Assembly (NCBI GenBank): GCA_021160245.1
Contig: JAGHCW010000130.1
Span: 1 to 5,049 of the forward strand
Direction: 5' to 3'
Source: a bacterium
GTDB taxonomy: Bacteria; B130-G9
DNA length: 5,049 nt
Below are positions 1 to 5,049 of the stretch, piece by piece; the stretch's first letter is position 1; each line of letters starts with the position of its first letter. The position numbers were made by a program, and so were the translations under genes. The notes under the pieces are model-generated. The model was not told the origin of the DNA and made no database searches. It saw only the letters and a program-made list of their open reading frames with translations.

Positions 1-2993
1 CAGATATCTGTGTTCAGCGAACAGGTCCGACCGGAGAGCCGAAGAGGCGCAGAGAGCACGTTCATACTCGGCCATGAAACGCTTTTATTGCCCGCCGTGT
101 CCGTAGCCTGAACCTCCAGCCGATAGATGCCCGGAAAGAGAGTGCCCGGCATGTAGCCCTGGGAGAATGTGAAGATGCCATCGCCGGCAAGCGCGTCGTC
201 GAAGTTTCCGTCATCCTTTAGGAACATGCCAAGCGGCACGCCTCCATAGCAAAGCTCAACCTCATGCACGTCAGACAGGCCGTTCGGGTCAGCCACAAAC
301 GCCTGGATGCCGAGGTTGAAATATGCAGATGAATCGACTTCGGCATCGAAGAACCCGGCCGCATAGACGCTCGGCGCGAGCTTGTTGTTGAACATGATGA
401 TGTAAGCATCGCCGGCCGGTATCCCGACGAAGTTCGTGTAATTCTCGATAGGCGTCCATGTCCCACCGTCATTCTGATATATATCAAGGTCAATCGATGC
501 AAACTGCTTCGCTGTCAGCGTGTCCTCGTTGGAGAACACGATGTAATACACTTCATCGTATGGAATCTCGACCTCGAACTCATCTCCTCGCGAATCTTGC
601 CGCCGCTCGTACGCTGAGAATGCCTCGTCGTCGCTATAGCCCTTGAATTCATCCGAATTGAGGATGAAGAAATCAACGTTGCCAGCATCGAAATCCTTGT
701 TGCCAAATGAGTTCCTGCTGAGACTGTACTGCGTCTCGTACTCGACGTTGTATGAAACGGACAGCTTATAGGGATGCTCAGGAACCGTTGGAAACTCGAT
801 CGCCTCGATGTCCGGCAGTTGAGGCATTGTCCCTGAAACGACGAAGGTGTGTTCGTAGTCTTCGTCTGCAACAGTGTCCGTCAGGAGCGGGTCGGCTGGG
901 CGGCGAACCTCGCCAACTCGGCTTTTTACGTCGAACCAGAAGTCGCGGTTGTTGCCGAGCTCTATTATCACCTCGCCGGATGAGTTCGTATAGGATGTCA
1001 GCGGGCTTGCGAGCTGCCTCGCATCGTCGTTAAAGAGGTGAACGTACGTCGTGATTCGGGCGCAATCAACCGGATTGCCATTCGAGTCCTCGACCCGCGC
1101 GTGGAATCGACATACTTTGCTGAATCTGCACGTTGCATTTACCGGCCAAGTATCGCCTCGGTCCTGCCTGATGGCAGATAGCGCCTTGCCGCCGCCGTGG
1201 TCGTCATCCCAGAAGAGTCCCTGCCTCGCAATATCGGCATAGCCAACATTCCAGACGACCTGAAGGCCGCGCCAATCCTGGTCCCAGAACTCGCAAGACA
1301 CGTGGTCCCAAGTTGGGTTGTTCACGCCGGCTAGGGGCAAGAGGCACGCGCGACCGGCAGCGACTCCGATATACATAATCTCGCCGCAGTTGCCATTGTG
1401 CTCATAGCAGACCTGATTCGGTTGAATAGGCCGATTGCCTCTGGCCTGATACTCCATCATTCTACCTACCCAGTTCGAGATGACATCAACAGCCATCGAG
1501 TTCGGCTCAAAAGGCCGGTAACTCGGAAGCCGCACATCTACTTGACTGTTGTCCCAGACAAAAGTCGCGTTGCCAATTATGTCTGCCAGCACGGGGTATT
1601 TGTTGATTGACACATCGTCGATTGGCTCTGGACAGTACTCAAGTCCAAGTAGGTCGAGGCCGGCCCAAGAGTGCTCCGGATCGCAGGCCCCATGGAACTC
1701 AAATGTGCCACCGACAACCTTGACCCAGGCGTCGTATTTCTCAGTGAACTCCTCGCTGGCCATCTTCTCGTAGAATGCCCTGTCCTGATGCGACACAATT
1801 ATGATCTTTGAGAAGTAGTTCCAGTCATAAGCTATCATATCGTCTAGTGCCATCGTCCAGTGGAAAACGTTGTTCGAGTTTAGAATGTCCACGACAGGAT
1901 CGACAAGCGCAGCGTCGCCGGTGTTATCCACAACAACCACTTGGCTCTGGTAGTCGCCTCGAGGCGTCACAAGCTCGCCATTATAGCCGGCAGAGCGCAG
2001 CACCAGGTTCTCTAGCATGCCTCTCTTGCCGCTATTGTAGGCCGTTTCCACCTCCATCGTAGTGACAATCGTTCTACTGAGATTCCACGCGAACGTCAGG
2101 GCCACGGGCTTCCCGATTTCTGTGCCGCCAAGGATAATGCCATCCGGACACGTCTTCGTGCCTTCAGCAAGGTATCCGGTTGCTGTCGGCCCCCAGCCGT
2201 CGAGGTCTGACTCCTGCAACCTGTTGGGCTCTTTGGTCTCGAAGTATATGGAATAGTCATAGTCGGCTGAGGGGTTGTAGAGCAAATACTCGCGCCACAA
2301 GTAGCCATAAGTGCTCAGGCGGTCAGAGATAACGGGGCTCATCGACGGGGTCTCCTGACAGAGCTTGGGGTGAACCACGTAAAAGTAGTAGATGTCCCGT
2401 GGCAGCTCGAATTGAACCGTTGCGCCGCTGACCATCGTCGTGTAAATGATCGTAGAATAGTAATCCGGATCAACGCCAGCCTCGCCGTAGTCGATTATGT
2501 CGGCGTATGCTATTATGGGGTCAACCTGATATAAAACCTCTACGTTTAGAATATAGAGTTCCGGATCAGTCGCGCTCAGCACCGATTTCGACGAGTGAGC
2601 GATCGTGAAGGCCACCTCGTCGATGAGGCGCGGATCGGATATAGACAGTAGAAGCTGGCCATAGTCCTCCTGATCGTTCAAGGACATTCGAGAGAACATA
2701 TCGTATAGGTCCATTCGAAGCCAGTCGGGAACGATAGCGAGCGCCTCCTCTGCCGAAGGTGAGACGGACGCTCTGGCGGTCAGATTACACATATAGTCGC
2801 CGCTACCTGTGAGAGCGATGATCTGGTCAGGCTCCACGGGATCGGCCCAATTTATGTCATCAGCCTCTTCCGGAACGAAGACCGATTCCGGAAGAGGTCC
2901 CGACATCATCTCGTAAGGCTGCGGAGCCAACGGCTCGGCCTGCACGCCAATGGACAGCATCAGAATCGCGACAATGAGCACAACTCTAGGCAT
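1..2993 (-). CDS. Gene A: secreted multidomain protein with transglutaminase-like core (C-terminus cut by window edge)
   Basis: The frame is open for 997 codons from ATG 2993-2991 to the left edge, with no stop. The start is supported by GAGG seven bases upstream and by a signal peptide at residues 1-19. Visible order: a helical stretch near 75-160 (DEVAFTIAH at 125-133); an aromatic-rich region around 195-240 (YYFYVVHPKL); an alpha/beta domain at about 348-490 resembling glutamine-amidotransferase/ThuA-like folds; a transglutaminase/PNGase-like core at about 505-585 with C536 in GNCGE and H564 in WDHV; a transthyretin/Big-like Ig domain at about 610-700 (DSNGNPVDC at 636-644); a PPC-like beta-sandwich at about 730-860 (VDFFIL from 773, YYIVFSN at 816-822); and an Ig-like repeat at 873-979. 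By comparison with gene B, about 115 residues lie beyond the window. No transmembrane helix follows the signal peptide. The Cys and His suggest a thiol hydrolase or acyltransferase, but the substrate is unknown and the domain could also be a non-catalytic binding fold. The paralogue lies directly upstream. Confidence 0.93.
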   Translation of the reverse strand, partial: MPRVVLIVAILMLSIGVQAEPLAPQPYEMMSGPLPESVFVPEEADDINWADPVEPDQIIALTGSGDYMCNLTARASVSPSAEEALAIVPDWLRMDLYDMFSRMSLNDQEDYGQLLLSISDPRLIDEVAFTIAHSSKSVLSATDPELYILNVEVLYQVDPIIAYADIIDYGEAGVDPDYYSTIIYTTMVSGATVQFELPRDIYYFYVVHPKLCQETPSMSPVISDRLSTYGYLWREYLLYNPSADYDYSIYFETKEPNRLQESDLDGWGPTATGYLAEGTKTCPDGIILGGTEIGKPVALTFAWNLSRTIVTTMEVETAYNSGKRGMLENLVLRSAGYNGELVTPRGDYQSQVVVVDNTGDAALVDPVVDILNSNNVFHWTMALDDMIAYDWNYFSKIIIVSHQDRAFYEKMASEEFTEKYDAWVKVVGGTFEFHGACDPEHSWAGLDLLGLEYCPEPIDDVSINKYPVLADIIGNATFVWDNSQVDVRLPSYRPFEPNSMAVDVISNWVGRMMEYQARGNRPIQPNQVCYEHNGNCGEIMYIGVAAGRACLLPLAGVNNPTWDHVSCEFWDQDWRGLQVVWNVGYADIARQGLFWDDDHGGGKALSAIRQDRGDTWPVNATCRFSKVCRFHARVEDSNGNPVDCARITTYVHLFNDDARQLASPLTSYTNSSGEVIIELGNNRDFWFDVKSRVGEVRRPADPLLTDTVADEDYEHTFVVSGTMPQLPDIEAIEFPTVPEHPYKLSVSYNVEYETQYSLSRNSFGNKDFDAGNVDFFILNSDEFKGYSDDEAFSAYERRQDSRGDEFEVEIPYDEVYYIVFSNEDTLTAKQFASIDLDIYQNDGGTWTPIENYTNFVGIPAGDAYIIMFNNKLAPSVYAAGFFDAEVDSSAYFNLGIQAFVADPNGLSDVHEVELCYGGVPLGMFLKDDGNFDDALAGDGIFTFSQGYMPGTLFPGIYRLEVQATDTAGNKSVSWPSMNVLSAPLRLSGRTCSLNTDI
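57..377 (-). repeat. Ig-like C-terminal repeat, first unit in gene A
   Basis: Residues 873-979 (107 residues) run from APSVYAAGFF to WPSMNV. The unit carries FVADPNGL, VELCYGG, FLKDDG (ending G929) and AGDGIFTF (936-943). By hand count it is nearly four-fifths identical to the first unit of gene B. A second unit is expected left of the window edge. Confidence 0.8.
1239..1409 (-). other. Transglutaminase/PNGase-like catalytic core in gene A (residues 529-585)
   Basis: The segment has the order expected of this superfamily. GNCGEI carries the candidate nucleophile C536; a helix follows with R548 and a LPLAGV turn, like the usual GxPaR segment; then WDHV supplies H564, followed by CEFW and DW. 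The Cys-His spacing is 28, close to that of peptide-N-glycanases. The usual third residue, Asp after the next Trp-containing strand, is not evident; N582 (WNVG) or D573 are the nearest conserved candidates. Assignment by eye from motifs. Confidence 0.72.
1524..1952 (-). other. Putative glutamine-amidotransferase/ThuA-like domain in gene A (about residues 348-490)
   Basis: The segment alternates hydrophobic strands and helices. It begins with QVVVVDNTGD (near 351-360), continues with a helix, then KIIIVSHQD (396-404), a helix (FYEKMASEEF), and VVGGTFEFHGAC (to 437). The pattern of strand, 'fy..ya' helix and 'aGG.ieFhga' is what I associate with class I amidotransferase-like flavodoxin folds found in secreted bacterial proteins. 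No convincing nucleophile elbow is seen: H402 takes the place of a Cys after the third strand. It may be a binding or structural domain. The equivalent part of gene B is outside the window. Confidence 0.45.
2937..2993 (-). other. Sec signal peptide of gene A
   Basis: Residues 1-19 have a short basic n-region (MPR), a hydrophobic core (VVLIVAILMLSIGV) and a small-residue cleavage motif VQA followed by E20. This fits signal peptidase I cleavage between A19 and E20. There is no Cys at +1, so it is not a lipoprotein. It implies export of gene A product and, by homology, of gene B product. Confidence 0.85.
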
Positions 2994-3000
2994 CTTTCTT

Positions 3001-3004
3001 CCTC
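3001..3004 (-). promoter_or_regulatory. Ribosome binding site of gene A
   Basis: The minus strand reads GAGG, then seven bases, then ATG at 2993-2991. The spacing and purine-rich context (GAGGAAGAAAG) suit a Shine-Dalgarno site and fix this start. An overlapping out-of-frame ATG (3006-3004) covers part of the site. Confidence 0.75.
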
Positions 3005-3020
3005 ATTTTTCTGGGTCGAG

Positions 3021-3042
3021 CCCACCATCTTGAACTGGTGGG
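3021..3042 (-). promoter_or_regulatory. Hairpin in the 5' leader of gene A
   Basis: CCCACCA (3021-3027) and TGGTGGG (3036-3042) form a perfect 7-bp stem with an 8-base loop; a G-T pair could extend it. It lies between the promoter candidate and the Shine-Dalgarno site, 16 bases upstream of the latter on the mRNA. A competing shorter stem, TGGG 3012-3015 with CCCA 3021-3024, uses the same bases and sits closer to the ribosome site. There is no T-tract, so it is not a standard intrinsic terminator. A role in mRNA stability or translation is inference only. Confidence 0.4.
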
Positions 3043-3081
3043 TAGTGATAATCCGAACTCATAGAACGTACATCTTGTCCA

Positions 3082-3108
3082 AATATATCAAAGCCCCGCG
3101 CATTTCAA
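3082..3108 (-). promoter_or_regulatory. Weak sigma70-like promoter candidate for gene A
   Basis: On the minus strand TTGAAA (3108-3103) is followed after 15 bases by TATATT (3087-3082). Both hexamers are close to consensus but the spacing is short. The site would place transcription start near 3075, giving a leader of about 80 bases that includes the hairpin. It is the best match I found by eye in the intergenic gap, and could be chance in an AT-rich patch. Confidence 0.25.
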
Positions 3109-3220
3109 GCTCATTGGGTAGGGGTAGGAAGTAGGCGACGCAGATCGATCAACCAGCCAGCTCCTAACTCCAGATTCTAGCCAAAGGCTCGGGACTCAGT
3201 ACGACGCGAATTCGGATGGC

Positions 3221-5049
3221 CTAGCTCACAGTAAAATACGGATATCTGGCGCTTGAGTTTCCTGACTTGTCGAATGCCACAATTTCGAGCGTCATGGCGC
3301 CCGATTGTATGCCGCCCGGCATGAATGTTTGGAACGTGAATATGCCGTCGCCCGCGTGATCATCGCCATCTGCGCCGTCGTCGTGCAGGAATTGGCCAGT
3401 CGGGATGCCGCCCTCCAGGAATAGTTCCACGCGGTCGATATCTGATAAGCCGTCAGGGTCGTTCACGTAAGCGATGATGCGAACCATGTCGCCCGTTTGG
3501 ACGGTGTCGTGGCCAAAGAAGCCGCCGGCGAGTATTACTGGCGCGGAATAGGCCGTTGCGGGCGGCTGCCAGAGCTCCGTGTTCGTCGAATAGATCGGCC
3601 TAGAGAGCATCAAAGATGTCGAGTTGACGTTTAGGTATGGCCACGAGGCGCTCCTGTTGCCGGCCATATCCGTCGCCAGTATCTCCAGCCGATAGACGCC
3701 GGGATCGAGCGCGCGGGGCATGTAGGATTTTGAGAATGTGAAGATGCCGTCCCCGGCAATCGAGTCGTCTGACCTCCCGTCATCTTTCAGGAACATACCA
3801 AGCGGCACGCCTCCGTAACACAGCTCGACATCGCCCACATCGTGCAGCCCGTTCGGGTCGGCCACAAACGCCTGAATGCCGAGCTCGAAATCGCTCGATG
3901 AGTCCACTTCGGCATTGAAAAAGCCGGCAGCATAAACACTCGGCGCGAACCTGTTATTGAGCATGATGACATAGGACTCCTGAGCCGGAATCCCGACGAC
4001 GTTCGAGTAGTCCTCAGCAAGAACCCATGCGCCGTTGTCGTTTTCGAAGACCGAGACGGCGATCGATACGAATTGCTTGGCAAGAAGAGTATCCTCATTT
4101 GAAAAGACGATGTAGTATAGGCCATCATCAGGAATATGAACGTCAAACTCATCCCCTCGGCAGTCCGCTCTCCATTCGTAGGCTGAGAAGGGCCCGCCCT
4201 CGTCATACTTGCGGAAGTTGTCCGCGTCCAAGATGAAGAAATCGACGTTGGCGGTCTCCTCCTTCTTCTCTGCGAATGTCAGCCCAGTCAAGCTGTACAA
4301 CATCTCATAATCAGCGCTGAATGAGATGTGCAGCTTATATGAGGGCTCTGGGACTGACGGGAACTCCATCGCATCGATCTCAGGAAGCTGCGGAACGGTC
4401 TGCGCCTCAATCGTCCAGGTGTTGCTATAATTCTCGCCCTCCTGAGTATCCGTCAAGAGCTGCTCCCTTGAGGCGTTGCCAATCCTGCTCTTGACATCAA
4501 ACCAGTAGTCGCGATGATCGCCCAGGTCTATCACCACCTGGCCCGATGAATCGGTGTATGCGCAAATCGGGCTATCCAATCTCTCGCTGGGCTTGTTCAT
4601 CCAGCGCACCCAAGCACGAACCATCGCACAATCAACGGGATTGCCTTTCGTGTCCTGTACCTTCGCAAGAAAGCGGCAGGATTTGCTGAATCGGGCAGTG
4701 GCATTCACAGGAAAGCTATCGCCTCGGTCCTGTTCGATCGCAGATAGGTCTCTGGTTCCGCCGTAGTCCTTGTCATTCAGGACCTTTTGATCCGCTATCA
4801 TGGAGGTTCCCACGTTGAAGCCGACCTGGTATCCATACCAGTCGTGCTCCCAGAACTCGCAAGTTACGTGGTCCCACGATTTGTTGTTCACGCCCGCGGT
4901 CGGCAGCATGCAAGTTCTGGCAGCAGCCTGAAGTATGTATCGTATCTCGCCGCAGTTGCCGTCGTGCTCAAAGCAGACCTGGTTGGGCTGACTCGGGCGA
5001 CTGCCTCTCGCCCGAAAGTTAATCATCCTGGAGGTCCAGTTGGAGATAA
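3221..5049 (-). CDS. Gene B: paralogue of gene A, transglutaminase-like secreted protein (N-terminus cut by window edge)
   Basis: The frame is open from the right edge to TAG at 3223-3221, giving 608 whole codons. The first in-window Met (5026-5024) is not the start: the seven codons before it read ISNWTSR and align with ISNWVGR at residue 505 of gene A. About 500 N-terminal residues, including any signal peptide, therefore probably lie outside. Numbered from that Met, the visible parts are: transglutaminase/PNGase-like core (C25 in GNCGE, H53 in WDHV, spacing 28 as in gene A); Ig-like domain with DTKGNPVDC; PPC-like beta-sandwich (VDFFIL, YYIVFSNED); and two Ig-like repeats at 361-467 and 495-601, each with a DDG...AGDG loop. 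The protein ends one residue after the last beta-strand (YPYFTVS). There is no hydrophobic tail, LPXTG or PEP-CTERM motif, so it is not anchored through its C-terminus in any way I recognise. Its function is probably like that of gene A, with a possibly different substrate. Expression could be joint with gene A or separate. Confidence 0.93.
   Translation of the reverse strand, partial: ISNWTSRMINFRARGSRPSQPNQVCFEHDGNCGEIRYILQAAARTCMLPTAGVNNKSWDHVTCEFWEHDWYGYQVGFNVGTSMIADQKVLNDKDYGGTRDLSAIEQDRGDSFPVNATARFSKSCRFLAKVQDTKGNPVDCAMVRAWVRWMNKPSERLDSPICAYTDSSGQVVIDLGDHRDYWFDVKSRIGNASREQLLTDTQEGENYSNTWTIEAQTVPQLPEIDAMEFPSVPEPSYKLHISFSADYEMLYSLTGLTFAEKKEETANVDFFILDADNFRKYDEGGPFSAYEWRADCRGDEFDVHIPDDGLYYIVFSNEDTLLAKQFVSIAVSVFENDNGAWVLAEDYSNVVGIPAQESYVIMLNNRFAPSVYAAGFFNAEVDSSSDFELGIQAFVADPNGLHDVGDVELCYGGVPLGMFLKDDGRSDDSIAGDGIFTFSKSYMPRALDPGVYRLEILATDMAGNRSASWPYLNVNSTSLMLSRPIYSTNTELWQPPATAYSAPVILAGGFFGHDTVQTGDMVRIIAYVNDPDGLSDIDRVELFLEGGIPTGQFLHDDGADGDDHAGDGIFTFQTFMPGGIQSGAMTLEIVAFDKSGNSSARYPYFTVS
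3224..3544 (-). repeat. Ig-like C-terminal repeat, second unit in gene B
   Basis: Residues 495-601, 107 residues, end at the protein C-terminus apart from a final Ser. The unit shares APV, AGGFF, DPDGLSD, VEL, FLHDDG, AGDGIFTF, MP, LEI and GNSSA with the first unit, about 45% identity by hand count. The loop is still more acidic (DDGADGDDHAGDG). It is more distant from the first units of A and B than these are from each other. Confidence 0.8.
3626..3946 (-). repeat. Ig-like C-terminal repeat, first unit in gene B
   Basis: Residues 361-467 from Met 5026, 107 residues, with DDG at 415-417 followed by AGDGIFTF. Acidic residues alternate through the loop (DDGRSDDSIAGDG), which suggests metal binding, probably calcium, though this is inference. 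A linker of about 27 residues rich in Ser, Thr and Pro separates it from the second unit. Confidence 0.8.
4805..4975 (-). other. Transglutaminase/PNGase-like catalytic core in gene B
   Basis: This is the paralogous core, residues 18-74 counted from Met 5026. C25 (codon 4954-4952) and H53 (codon 4870-4868) keep the same 28-residue spacing, in GNCGEI and WDHVTCEFW. The candidate third residue is again Asn (N71, FNVG). Extra cysteines C18, C39 and C56 are shared with gene A and could form disulfides after export. Retention of the motif in both copies argues that the site is functional. Confidence 0.72.

Larger units (their letters stand above)
1..1483 (-). repeat. Paralogous repeat, copy in gene A
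   Basis: This stretch aligns codon for codon with 3570-5049. The offset is 3569 at the left (c1 with c3570) and 3566 at the transglutaminase Cys codon (1386-1388 with 4952-4954), so only one net codon differs. Several blocks are near-identical in DNA, for example around 220-300 against 3789-3869. The repeat is truncated at the left by the window; its rightward extent cannot be judged because gene B is cut. Confidence 0.9.
2994..3220. other. Intergenic region between the two paralogues
   Basis: This 227-bp gap contains the leader signals of gene A in its left half. Its right half (about 3110-3220), downstream of the gene B stop, holds only a 4-bp stem, AGCC-AAA-GGCT at 3179-3189, without a T-tract, and a short G-rich direct repeat (GGGTAG GGGTAG) at 3116-3127. 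I see no gene, RNA or clear terminator, so read-through from gene B into gene A is possible. Confidence 0.6.
3570..5049 (-). repeat. Paralogous repeat, copy in gene B
   Basis: This is the second copy of the repeat, in direct orientation to 1-1483. It spans the transglutaminase-like core, Ig-like domain, PPC-like domain and first C-terminal repeat. The two copies differ throughout by scattered substitutions with little length change, as expected for an old gene duplication under protein-level selection rather than an assembly artefact. Confidence 0.9.

Noticed and set aside
1-10. Perfect palindrome CAGATATCTG at the left edge
   Set aside because: It lies inside the coding frame of gene A, is a single short occurrence, and the gene B equivalent (CAGAGCTCCG) is not palindromic, so it looks like chance.
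752-1242. Plus-strand ORFs of 60-95 codons across the window
   Set aside because: All are antisense to the conserved long frames, rich in Arg, Ser and Pro, and without ribosome sites or recognisable domains.
3179-3189. AGCC-AAA-GGCT stem as terminator of gene B
   Set aside because: The stem is only 4 bp and no T-tract follows on the minus strand.
2994-3220. Possible small RNA, tRNA or attachment site in the intergenic gap
   Set aside because: No cloverleaf, strong terminator, or repeated end sequence is visible.
3787-4206. 139-codon minus-strand ORF, and smaller ones such as 515-871 and 218-502
   Set aside because: They lie within the two long coding frames in another phase, have Ser/Arg/Thr-rich low-information sequences, and similar shadows occur in both paralogues because the DNA is homologous.
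3221-5026. Reading gene B as a complete 601-residue protein starting at Met 5026
   Set aside because: The frame is open to the right edge, the preceding codons align with gene A, this start would begin just before the catalytic core with no signal peptide, and no ribosome site is needed there.

Overview
This window is almost entirely two tandem, same-direction protein genes on the minus strand, both cut by the window edges. The sequence is about half G+C. It has a clear Shine-Dalgarno site, a Sec signal peptide and no introns, so it looks bacterial. The product is a large multidomain secreted protein with Ig-like and other beta-rich modules, a type I associate with environmental or candidate-phylum bacteria rather than model organisms. 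That lineage guess rests on protein style only. I see no taxonomic marker, RNA gene, mobile element or CRISPR.

Layout, in the leftward direction of transcription: gene B (5049 to 3221) enters from the right edge without its N-terminus and stops at TAG 3223-3221. A 227-bp intergenic leader (3220-2994) holds a weak promoter candidate, a perfect 7-bp hairpin and a good ribosome binding site. Gene A starts at ATG 2993-2991 and runs open for 997 codons to the left edge, where it is cut before its stop. Its frame has no stop inside the window, so it is easy to miss if only closed ORFs are counted.

A and B are paralogues. Bases 1-1483 align with 3570-5049 almost without gaps, with only one net codon of difference. 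Together the two partial copies give the whole architecture: a signal peptide; a helical and beta-rich N-terminal region; a putative glutamine-amidotransferase/ThuA-like alpha/beta domain; a transglutaminase/peptide-N-glycanase-like core with a visible Cys and His; a transthyretin/Big-type Ig-like domain; a PPC-like beta-sandwich; and two tandem Ig-like repeats with an acidic, possibly calcium-binding, DDG...AGDG loop. If A and B share this plan, each full protein is about 1,110 residues. The likely location is the periplasm, cell surface or medium. The substrate is unknown.

The points of most interest are the fusion of a thiol transglutaminase-like core to an amidotransferase-like domain in a secreted protein, an apparent Asn where the third catalytic residue (Asp) is usual, and the tandem duplication of the whole gene.
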